Notes under the pieces: generated by a model
Told to the model about the DNA's origin: nothing
Databases searched by the model: none
What the model saw: only the letters and a program-made list of their open reading frames with translations
Shown here: in pieces, positions 1 through 4,938 of the stretch
Layout: each line of letters opens with the position of its first letter
How positions within the stretch are numbered: position 1 is the first letter of the stretch
Translations under genes and position numbers: made by a program
NCBI GenBank assembly: GCA_017613335.1
Contig: JAGAEB010000086.1
Coordinates: 1 to 7,041, forward strand
DNA from: Methanosarcinaceae archaeon
Lineage (GTDB): Archaea > Halobacteriota > Methanosarcinia > Methanosarcinales > Methanosarcinaceae
Reading direction: 5' to 3'
Length of the DNA stretch: 7,041 bases

Positions 1-36
1 AAAACAAAAAACAAAACAAAAAAACGAAAACAGAAG
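1..36. repeat. A/C low-complexity tract at the window edge
   Basis: This stretch is almost only A, with single C residues every 4 to 7 bases and one G near the end, running up to the first gene. It looks like the end of another simple repeat, similar in flavour to the A5-C runs inside the 19-bp array at the right end of the window. No TATA element can be picked out, so the promoter of the first gene may lie outside the window. The left boundary is unknown. Confidence 0.5.
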
Positions 37-459
37 ATGAATCTGATGACCATGATCCCCGTGATTGCCGTTGATATTTCCGGCCGCCACAGAACATCGG
101 ACGGCCTCTATAAGATGGTCTGCGCGGCGGTTGCCGTCCGGATCACGCCGGGCGGCCTTTCCGAAGTTTCGGGCATGTCGACGGAACTTTTTATCGAGGA
201 TCATCCGCCGAATGTCAGGGATGTTGCCGCAATGATCGAAAAGACGGTCCTCGGGCTTAAAAAAGAAGCATCGGAAGGAACGATCATCGTTGAACGCGGC
301 GATCTCTTCAATATGGATGAAAGGGAATGCCGTGTTCTGTTCACGCGGGATATCCGGTTCCAGAGTTCCATCGGTGAGAGACGCGCGATCGGGATCGCGC
401 ACCATCTGTCGCTGAGTTCGAGGAATCTTCTGATCAAATGCACCGATGATTTTGAATGA
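37..459 (+). CDS. Conserved archaeal hypothetical protein (possibly DUF2209)
   Basis: This is a 140-residue soluble protein with no signal peptide or membrane segment. The N-terminal stretch around residues 9-18 (VIAVDISGRH) is, from memory, a hallmark of a small euryarchaeal family of unknown function, probably DUF2209. A beta strand ending in Asp is reminiscent of RNase H-like folds, but that is inference and no activity is assigned. Three in-frame ATGs (37, 46, 52) compete. GATGA at 36-40 resembles the GTGA(T) ribosome-binding sites of neighbouring genes and would suit ATG 46, giving 137 residues; the longest form is listed. The stop overlaps the ATG of a possible small membrane ORF (ATGA, 456-459), which suggests translational coupling. 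Coding is supported by the clean frame and by codon use like the neighbours (many ATC, GCG and AAA codons). Family assignment is moderate at best. Confidence 0.75.
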   Translation: MNLMTMIPVIAVDISGRHRTSDGLYKMVCAAVAVRITPGGLSEVSGMSTELFIEDHPPNVRDVAAMIEKTVLGLKKEASEGTIIVERGDLFNMDERECRVLFTRDIRFQSSIGERRAIGIAHHLSLSSRNLLIKCTDDFE

Positions 460-566
460 AAGATCAGGTTTCCGGATCATTTTTCCGGGTCTGCGTCCTT
501 ATATGTCTTCTTTGCCTGCTGTCTGCGGTGTTATCTTACCGATGGTTTTGTGATCGAAATGTCTGA
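456..566 (+). CDS. Possible 36-aa single-pass membrane protein between the hypothetical gene and hflX
   Basis: The ATG at 456 overlaps the stop of the upstream gene (ATGA), and the ORF ends with TGA at 564-566, just past the hflX ATG at 559. It would therefore be linked at both ends. The product has a polar N-terminus (MKDQVSGS), one hydrophobic helix around residues 9-27 rich in Cys, Leu and Val, and a polar C-terminus with Arg, Trp and Asp (YRWFCDRNV). This is the shape of a small membrane peptide. Against it: it is very short, it uses codons such as ATA and TGT that are uncommon in the neighbours, and the same bases include a TATA-like element. I recognise no family. It may be a chance ORF. 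Confidence 0.3.
   Translation: MKDQVSGSFFRVCVLICLLCLLSAVLSYRWFCDRNV
499..506 (+). promoter_or_regulatory. Possible TATA box for hflX-cofD
   Basis: TTATATGT lies about 55 bases before the hflX ATG at 559. An archaeal TATA box here would place transcription start near 527-531 and a leader of about 30 nt, enough to hold the GTGAT ribosome-binding site at 550-554. No clear BRE is visible, so this is a weak call. If the upstream gene and hflX are co-transcribed it would be an internal promoter. Confidence 0.3.
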
Positions 567-2007
567 AAATGAGTTTGACGTATTTTCTGAAAAGAATGCC
601 AAAGGCGGGCAGAAGAGTGTTGTTCTGGCGATGCGGACCGATCCCGGTTCGGACCCCCGCCTGAATGCGGACAGGCTTGATGAATTCGAAGGTCTGGCCG
701 AGGCGCTGGATTACAGGATCGCAGGCGTGATCGTTCAGGAGAAATTCCCTGACAGAAAATACAATCTCGGCTCAGGAAAAGCGGAAGAGCTTGCGGTCAT
801 GGCCGCCGGAACGAGGGCGGATATCGTCATATTCTACGATCCGCTGTCGACGGGTCAGATCTACAACATCGCAAAGCTCTGTCATGAAGCCGGTGCGAAA
901 TGCCGCGTGATCGACCGTTTCAATCTCATCCTCGATATTTTCGCAGAAAGGGCGACGACGCACAGGGCAAAACTCCAGGTCGAGCTCGCCCGTCTGAGAT
1001 ATGAACTGCCGAGCGCGAAAATGCTCATATCTCTTTCCAAGAAGGATGAAAAGGCCGGTTTCGGCGGTCTCGGTGATTACGAAGATTCCTATGAACACGA
1101 CGTGAAGCGCCGGATCGCACGCATTGAGCGCGAACTCAAAAAAGCGGACAGAGAAGAAGATGCCAGGCGCGCCTACCGTCACAAACAGGGCTTTTCCGTC
1201 ATCTCGCTCGCCGGTTACACGAACGCCGGAAAAAGCACGCTTTTCAACGCGCTGACGGATGAAGGCGTTGAAGAGAAGAACATGCTCTTTACGACGCTCA
1301 TCCCGAAGACGCGGGCTGTTTCCGTTCATGACAGACGGATCCTTCTGACGGATACGGTCGGCTTCATCGAAGATCTGCCGCATTTTATGATCGACGCATT
1401 CCGCTCGACGCTCGAAGGCATCTTCCTCTCGGATATCATTCTTCTCGTCGTCGATTTCAGCGAGCCGGTCGAAAAGATCAGGAACAAACTGATGGTCTGT
1501 CACGAAACGCTCTGGGAAAAAAGCCATGCGCAGATCATCACCGTCCTCAACAAATGCGAAACGCTCAAAGAACGCGAACGTATCGAAAAACTGGAAGAGC
1601 TTGAATATCTCATCGCCGACCCGGTCTTCGTCTCCGCGAAAAAGAAAGACGGCCTCGACGTTCTTCTGGAAACGATCCTTGAATTCCTGCCGCCTTATGA
1701 AACAAGAACGATATCGCTACCGAATACGGGCGCAGGCGCCTCGGCTCTTTCATGGTTCCATGAAAACGGCATCGTCGACGAGGTTCTCTACGGACAGTAC
1801 ATCACTTTCGAATTCCATGCGACGGCGGACGTCATGGCAAAAGCGGATGCGTTCGTCAGGAAGGCAGGATTTCTGCGATCCCGGACCCGGCGGATAACTT
1901 TATTGCTTATTCTGTTGAGTATTTTATCGCGTATTCCGTTGTGTATTTCGTTGTGTATTTCGTTGTGTATTTTATCGTGTATTCTGCTGCGTATATTTAT
2001 TGTGTGA
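559..2007 (+). CDS. hflX: GTPase HflX with an unusual hydrophobic C-terminal tail
   Basis: HflX is a TRAFAC-class GTPase that binds the large ribosomal subunit and, in bacteria, splits stalled or stress-damaged ribosomes. Numbering from ATG 559 (482 residues), the HflX N-terminal domain covers about residues 20-130, including the stretch PDRKYNLGSGKAEEL. A helical linker carries ERATTHRAKLQVELARLRYELP. The G domain has G1 GYTNAGKST (219-227), switch I LFTTLIPKTR, G3 DTVGF (265-269), G4 NKCE (331-334, with Glu where Asp is usual) and G5 SAK (359-361). A GTG at 550 is in frame, but GTGAT at 550-554 looks like the ribosome-binding site, 4 nt before ATG 559, so I chose ATG. The recognisable protein ends near residue 438. 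The last 44 residues are Arg-rich and then strongly hydrophobic (Leu, Ile, Cys), and are encoded mostly by a 12-bp tandem repeat, which is abnormal for this cytoplasmic family. cofD follows after 4 nt. Confidence 0.93.
   Translation: MSENEFDVFSEKNAKGGQKSVVLAMRTDPGSDPRLNADRLDEFEGLAEALDYRIAGVIVQEKFPDRKYNLGSGKAEELAVMAAGTRADIVIFYDPLSTGQIYNIAKLCHEAGAKCRVIDRFNLILDIFAERATTHRAKLQVELARLRYELPSAKMLISLSKKDEKAGFGGLGDYEDSYEHDVKRRIARIERELKKADREEDARRAYRHKQGFSVISLAGYTNAGKSTLFNALTDEGVEEKNMLFTTLIPKTRAVSVHDRRILLTDTVGFIEDLPHFMIDAFRSTLEGIFLSDIILLVVDFSEPVEKIRNKLMVCHETLWEKSHAQIITVLNKCETLKERERIEKLEELEYLIADPVFVSAKKKDGLDVLLETILEFLPPYETRTISLPNTGAGASALSWFHENGIVDEVLYGQYITFEFHATADVMAKADAFVRKAGFLRSRTRRITLLLILLSILSRIPLCISLCISLCILSCILLRIFIV
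1907..2002 (+). repeat. 12-bp tandem repeat forming the 3' end of hflX
   Basis: Eight consecutive 12-bp units fit this interval, most beginning GTATT. The central two are identical (GTATTTCGTTGT, 1943-1954 and 1955-1966) and the outer ones have diverged. Twelve is a multiple of three, so the hflX frame reads a four-residue motif (C-I-S-L and variants) that makes a hydrophobic tail. The last unit runs directly into the ribosome-binding site of cofD. The repeat has few purine-rich codons and base use unlike the rest of hflX, so it looks like a local expansion rather than ancestral coding sequence. Confidence 0.9.
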
Positions 2008-2008
2008 T
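2004..2008 (+). promoter_or_regulatory. Ribosome-binding site of cofD overlapping the hflX stop
   Basis: GTGAT sits 3 nt before ATG 2012 and contains the hflX stop TGA (2005-2007). It matches the end of the archaeal anti-Shine-Dalgarno partner GGTGAT. It decides the cofD start at 2012 over an in-frame TTG at 2000, and suggests that ribosomes ending hflX re-initiate on cofD. Confidence 0.65.
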
Positions 2009-2011
2009 AAC

Positions 2012-2968
2012 ATGATCATTCTTTCAGGCGGCACAGGAACGCCCAAACTTATAAACGGTCTCCGGCATCTCGTCCCGGATGAAGAACTTCACATCATCGT
2101 CAACACGGGCGAAGATTTTTATGAATCGGGCGTCCTCGTGACGGCTGACATCGATACACTCCTCTATCTTTTTTCCGGGGATCTGGATACCTCGAAATGG
2201 TGGGGTGTCAGGAACGAGACGTGGCACACTTATGACCATCTGAAAAGACTCGGATATGATGAGCTGCTCCCGCTTTCCGATTTCGACCGGGCCGTCAATA
2301 TTTTAAGAACGGATCTTCTGAACAGCGGAAAAACGCTCACGCAGGCAACGGAGATCATCGCAGGAAAGCTCGGCGTTTCTGCTGACATCTGCCCGATGAC
2401 CGACGGAAAAGTCGATACGATGATCACCATGAAAGATCCTGAGACCGGCATCGTTTCAAGGGAACATTATCAGAATTTCTGGGTCGGGAAAAAAGGAAGA
2501 CCGGAGATCCTGAAAGTCGAACGGGAAGGCGCTGATCAGGCAGATCTGACGGAAAAGGTCAGAAGACTCCTTGAAGACCCTGATGAAAAATATGTGATCA
2601 TCGGCCCCAGCAATCCTGTCACGAGCATCGGCCCGATCTTGAGCGTTTCCGGGATGCGCGATCTTCTGAAAACGAAAACAGTCATTGCCGTCAGCCCGAT
2701 CATCGGCAATGAACCCGTCAGCGGGCCTGCCGGAAAACTCATGAAAGCCTGCGGCATGGATGTCTCATCCGTTGCCGTCGCGGAAGTTTACAGAGACATC
2801 ATCGACATTTTTGTCTGCGACATCCGTGACAGCATCATGACGCCGGAAGAGGCATCAGTCTTTGAAAAAGACGGGATCTGCATCGAAAGATACGACACGC
2901 TCATGAAATCCGGAAAAGAAAGCGCAGAACTGGCATCGTTCATCCTGAAACTTTTTGATGGTTGCTGA
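2012..2968 (+). CDS. cofD: 2-phospho-L-lactate transferase CofD (coenzyme F420 biosynthesis)
   Basis: CofD transfers 2-phospho-L-lactate from the activated dinucleotide (LPPG) to Fo, giving F420-0, the cytoplasmic precursor of the deazaflavin carrier used in methanogenesis. The 318-residue length is normal for the family. Visible family motifs are the phosphate-binding LSGGTGTPKL (4-13), NTGED (31-35), DIDTLLYLFSG (46-56), WWGVRNETW (63-71), PMTD, NFWVGKKG, IGPSNPVTSIGPILS and AVSPIIGNEPVSGPAGKLM, all in the usual order. One motif has degraded: where CofD proteins normally show GDRDxATH, this one reads SDFDRAVN (89-96), losing Gly, Arg, Thr and His. The rest is so well preserved that I still expect a functional enzyme. 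The gene is 4 nt behind hflX and likely translationally coupled to it. It ends 63 nt before the next gene, where a separate promoter is possible. Confidence 0.95.
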   Translation: MIILSGGTGTPKLINGLRHLVPDEELHIIVNTGEDFYESGVLVTADIDTLLYLFSGDLDTSKWWGVRNETWHTYDHLKRLGYDELLPLSDFDRAVNILRTDLLNSGKTLTQATEIIAGKLGVSADICPMTDGKVDTMITMKDPETGIVSREHYQNFWVGKKGRPEILKVEREGADQADLTEKVRRLLEDPDEKYVIIGPSNPVTSIGPILSVSGMRDLLKTKTVIAVSPIIGNEPVSGPAGKLMKACGMDVSSVAVAEVYRDIIDIFVCDIRDSIMTPEEASVFEKDGICIERYDTLMKSGKESAELASFILKLFDGC

Positions 2969-2978
2969 AACGGAAAAA

Positions 2979-2987
2979 CTAATAAAT
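2979..2987 (+). promoter_or_regulatory. Possible TATA box for the HdeD-like gene
   Basis: CTAATAAAT follows a GGAAAAA run in the 63-nt gap after cofD. Purines before an A/T octamer resemble an archaeal BRE-TATA pair and would place transcription start near 3008-3012, about 20 nt before ATG 3032. The match is weak, and read-through from cofD is equally possible. Confidence 0.35.
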
Positions 2988-3031
2988 GCCGGAATCATTC
3001 GTAATCAGAAAATCCAAACGGAAGAATGTTT

Positions 3032-3589
3032 ATGGACACTCCTTTTCAAAGTTTCTTTAAAAGCTGGTGGATCTTCCTCCTGCTCGGCATCATCGTATTC
3101 CTGCTGGGTCTGGGAGCAATCTTTGATCCGCTGCCGGCGTATATGGCATTTTCGACATTCATCTGGCTCAGTTTTATCCTGACCGGTATCATTCAGGCGG
3201 CTTCATCTGTCGTCTTCAGAAAATCCGTGCCGTACTGGTGGGCGAATCTGATCATAGCGATCCTTCTGATCCTGATCGGCATTTCCGTTGCAACGGATGC
3301 CCTTTCCCGTCTGCTCCTGCCGATCTATGTGTTTGCCTTCGGTCTGATCATCCAGGGATTCAACGCCGTCTTTGCTGCACTCGCTCTTAAAAAAGAAGGC
3401 GCGAGCTGGGCTCTGACACTCGTCTGCGGCATCATTTCTGTCCTGATCGGTCTTTTCCTGCCGTTCCACCCGCTGATCGGCATCGGAACGGTCGGCCTTT
3501 TCGTCGGCATGGCGCTTCTCGTGGTCGGTCTGGAATTCATCGTATCAGGATTCTTCCTGTACAAACTTAAAAAAGCAACAGATCTGTGA
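3032..3589 (+). CDS. HdeD/DUF308-family six-helix membrane protein
   Basis: This is a 185-residue integral membrane protein with six predicted helices: about 12-31, 38-61, 67-87, 94-119, 125-145 and 148-177. It ends in a short basic tail (YKLKKATDL). Six helices in three pairs, small size, and Gly-rich helices such as LIGIGTVGLFVGMALLVVGL fit the HdeD (DUF308) family. Escherichia coli HdeD belongs to the acid-resistance island; the archaeal members have no proven function, so no role is claimed. ATG 3026 is also in frame, but GGAAG at 3020-3024 is spaced correctly (7 nt) for ATG 3032, and this start makes the N-terminus line up residue for residue with the second membrane protein downstream. 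It is 63 nt after cofD and is followed by a repeat array and a strong hairpin terminator. Confidence 0.85.
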   Translation: MDTPFQSFFKSWWIFLLLGIIVFLLGLGAIFDPLPAYMAFSTFIWLSFILTGIIQAASSVVFRKSVPYWWANLIIAILLILIGISVATDALSRLLLPIYVFAFGLIIQGFNAVFAALALKKEGASWALTLVCGIISVLIGLFLPFHPLIGIGTVGLFVGMALLVVGLEFIVSGFFLYKLKKATDL

Positions 3590-3636
3590 TGATCCGGAAC
3601 GTGACCGGAACATCCGGAAAGATCGACCGGCCATTT

Positions 3637-3723
3637 CGGAAAACAGCCCGAGGAATTCCGGAAACACACAGAAGAATTCCGGAAAACGGGCTGAAGAATT
3701 CCGGGAAGCGGACAGAAATCAAG
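3637..3723 (+). repeat. CGGAA-type 21-22-bp tandem array downstream of the HdeD-like gene
   Basis: Four diverged units start with CGG at 3637, 3659, 3680 and 3702. They share CGGAAA at the front, and the first three share GAATTC at the back. The junctions between units read AATTCCGGAA, so the palindrome TTCCGGAA recurs about every 21-22 bp. Upstream, from about 3593, shorter CCGGAA echoes continue. The unit length, the CGGAAA start and the position behind a membrane gene match the second array at 4367-4452. The stretch has no convincing coding content. Confidence 0.75.
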
Positions 3724-3754
3724 GTTTTCCGCCTGAGGCGGAAAACCTTTTTTT
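3721..3754 (+). terminator. Strong hairpin plus T-tract terminator after the HdeD-like gene
   Basis: A perfect 13-bp inverted repeat (3721-3733 with 3737-3749) closes a 3-nt TGA loop. Two T's at the end of the stem and five following T's make a run of seven. This has the form of a bacterial intrinsic terminator. In archaea the T-run alone usually suffices, so such a clean stem is notable. It would end the transcript of the HdeD-like gene and separates it from the gene at 3865. Confidence 0.8.
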
Positions 3755-3864
3755 ATCTGAATATCCGATATGGTCATGCGGACAGACGGATCCGGAAAGG
3801 AATCTTTCTGAAAAGACGGACAGGAACCGGGAAAAAAGATCCGGCTGCCGCAGAGGGAAGCATC

Positions 3865-4275
3865 ATGACGATTTCACTGAAACAGATTCTGAAAAACAGA
3901 TGGGTGACTCTTTTCCTGGGTTTGTTCTTTCTTTCGGCGGGAGTCGTCCTGATCGTCACGGAAATCCCGGGCATCCTTGTCATTCCGCTCCTGTTCGTTG
4001 TTTTTCTGTTTCTTTTTGCTGTAACGGAATCATATATGTCCCTGTCATCAAAGGCAGATCACAGCCGTCGCCTCAGACTGATCTCCAAATGGGCATTCGC
4101 TCTCTTCATCTGCGTGACGGGGATTCTGGCGTGTGTCGTCCTCATCCTGACAGCGCCCGAAGATACCGGCGTCATCAGAGTCCCTGCCGGATTCGTGATG
4201 ATCGTTGCCGGGGCAGTATTCATCCTGACATTTCCGGACGTCATCAGACTTTCGGAAAAGCCGGTAAACAGATAA
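3865..4275 (+). CDS. Four-helix membrane protein, diverged relative of the HdeD-like protein
   Basis: This is a 136-residue membrane protein with helices at about 13-31, 35-53, 76-95 and 106-123, a basic loop near 63-75 and a short polar C-terminus. The frame is open back to 3586, but that part crosses the 22-bp repeats and the terminator hairpin and would add an implausible Arg/Lys-rich leader, so I chose ATG 3865 behind GGGAAG (3855-3860). With this start residues 9-35 align without gaps with the HdeD-like protein, sharing K10, W13, L16, L18, G19, G26, I30 and P35. This supports common ancestry and a shortened, four-helix form. Function is unknown. The promoter is unclear; A/T-rich sequence at about 3755-3773 (ATCTGAATATCCGATATGG) could supply one with a long leader. 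Convergent pth2 ends 236 nt away. Confidence 0.7.
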   Translation: MTISLKQILKNRWVTLFLGLFFLSAGVVLIVTEIPGILVIPLLFVVFLFLFAVTESYMSLSSKADHSRRLRLISKWAFALFICVTGILACVVLILTAPEDTGVIRVPAGFVMIVAGAVFILTFPDVIRLSEKPVNR

Positions 4276-4366
4276 GACCGGATACAGAGAAAAGATACGA
4301 TAAAGAAAAGATACGGGAAAAAACGGCAGGAAAAAAGAGATACGATAATAAGATCAGAAAAACGTC

Positions 4367-4452
4367 CGGAAAAACGCAGAAAAACAGCGGAAAAAACGCA
4401 GAAAAACAGCGGAAAAAACGCAGAAAAACAGCGGAAAAAACGCAGAAAACAG
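4367..4452. repeat. 22-bp tandem array in the convergent intergenic region
   Basis: Four near-identical units lie head to tail at 4367-4387, 4388-4409, 4410-4431 and 4432-4452, with lengths 21, 22, 22 and 21. Each runs CGG, A5-6, CGCAG, A4-5, CAG, and differences are only in the length of the A runs. Twenty-two is not a multiple of three, so the array does not encode a repeated peptide. On the minus strand each unit offers two T4-T6 tracts, downstream of the convergent pth2. The rest of the 236-nt gap is A-rich with AGATACG echoes at 4290-4353 and no gene. Confidence 0.9.
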
Positions 4453-4465
4453 CAGGAATGGGAAA

Positions 4466-4489
4466 GAATACCGCCTGCTGACGGTATTC
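4466..4489 (-). terminator. Hairpin followed by T-tracts downstream of pth2
   Basis: GAATACCG (4466-4473) and CGGTATTC (4482-4489) form an 8-bp stem with an 8-nt loop, 22 nt past the pth2 stop on the minus strand. In the minus-strand RNA the hairpin is followed first by a short U run and then by the U4-U6 tracts of the 22-bp array. Together these could end the rfcL-pth2 transcript. Read on the plus strand there is no T-run after it, so the polarity fits pth2. Confidence 0.5.
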
Positions 4490-4511
4490 CGGTCGTTCTG
4501 AGATACAGAAG

Positions 4512-4859
4512 TCACAGCATTTTAAGATGGCCTGTGACCCGGTCCATTTTTTCTTCATCGGCGGGTCCGATCCCGAGGACGGTGATCGTGCCGGGCGCGA
4601 TCTCGGTTCTGCCGGCGTCCGTGATCAGGGCTGTCGGAAGACCTTCGCGCCGGGCTTTTTCTTTGAGTTCAAAGAGTTCCCGGAGATCCGCCGCTTTGAG
4701 AACGACTTTTTTCTGGCCGCCTTCTTTCCATTTTTCAAGGTCTTTTCTGTCGGCCCAATCCGCTGCCGAAACGGCGGCGTGGGCGACCTGAACGGCCAGT
4801 TTTCCGGGAGACAGTTTCAGGTCCATGCGCATAACGATACATTGTTTATATTCAGACAT
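4512..4859 (-). CDS. pth2: Peptidyl-tRNA hydrolase, archaeal/eukaryotic type (Pth2)
   Basis: Pth2 cleaves peptidyl-tRNA released from ribosomes too early and so recycles tRNA in the cytoplasm. The 115-residue length is standard for archaeal Pth2. The family motifs are all present: MRMDLKLSPGKLAVQVAHA (10-28, including the conserved Lys20 and His27), GQKKVVLKA (48-56), and the C-terminal TDAGRTEIAPGTITVLGIGP (80-99), ending in GHLKML. The frame is open 30 codons further upstream, but that stretch is not Pth2-like. ATG 4859 has GTGAG 3 nt before it on the minus strand, the same spacing as cofD. It lies 79 nt downstream of rfcL and is probably on the same transcript, with a weak chance of its own promoter at the A/T-rich ATAAATCTGATAAAT just upstream. 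No key residue is missing. Confidence 0.95.
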   Translation of the reverse strand: MSEYKQCIVMRMDLKLSPGKLAVQVAHAAVSAADWADRKDLEKWKEGGQKKVVLKAADLRELFELKEKARREGLPTALITDAGRTEIAPGTITVLGIGPADEEKMDRVTGHLKML

Positions 4860-4888
4860 GATCTCACATTTATCAGATTTATCGGCGT

Positions 4889-4908
4889 CCGGTCTGCCTT
4901 GAGACCGG
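4889..4908 (-). other. Small hairpin in the rfcL-pth2 spacer
   Basis: CCGGTCT (4889-4895) and AGACCGG (4902-4908) make a GC-rich 7-bp stem with a 6-nt loop in the 79-nt gap after rfcL. There is no T-run behind it on the minus strand, so it is not an obvious terminator. It could be an mRNA processing or stability element between the two genes, or chance. Confidence 0.4.
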
Positions 4909-4938
4909 TGTTTCGGAAAGTCGCCGGAAATCTTCAGA

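Noticed and set aside
383..400. 8-bp inverted repeat (GCGCGATC / GATCGCGC) in the first gene
   Set aside because: It lies within coding sequence with a 2-nt loop and no T-run, and is easily explained by the many GATC and CGC words here.
772..1527. 251-codon ORF on the minus strand inside hflX
   Set aside because: It is a mirror of the hflX coding frame; hflX has all GTPase motifs and the minus-strand product resembles nothing known.
2955..3182. 75-codon ORF overlapping the cofD end and the HdeD-like start
   Set aside because: Most of it is an out-of-frame reading of the HdeD-like gene and its Ser/Cys-rich end is typical of a shadow frame.
3586..3864. N-terminal extension of the four-helix membrane protein starting at GTG 3586 or ATG 3589
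   Set aside because: The added sequence crosses tandem repeats and a terminator hairpin and is Arg/Lys-rich. ATG 3865 has a GGGAAG site and gives an N-terminus that aligns with the HdeD-like protein.
4244..4558. 104-codon Phe/Val-rich minus-strand ORF across the 22-bp array
   Set aside because: Its composition comes from T-rich repeat DNA, the repeat length is not a multiple of three, and it overlaps the end of pth2.
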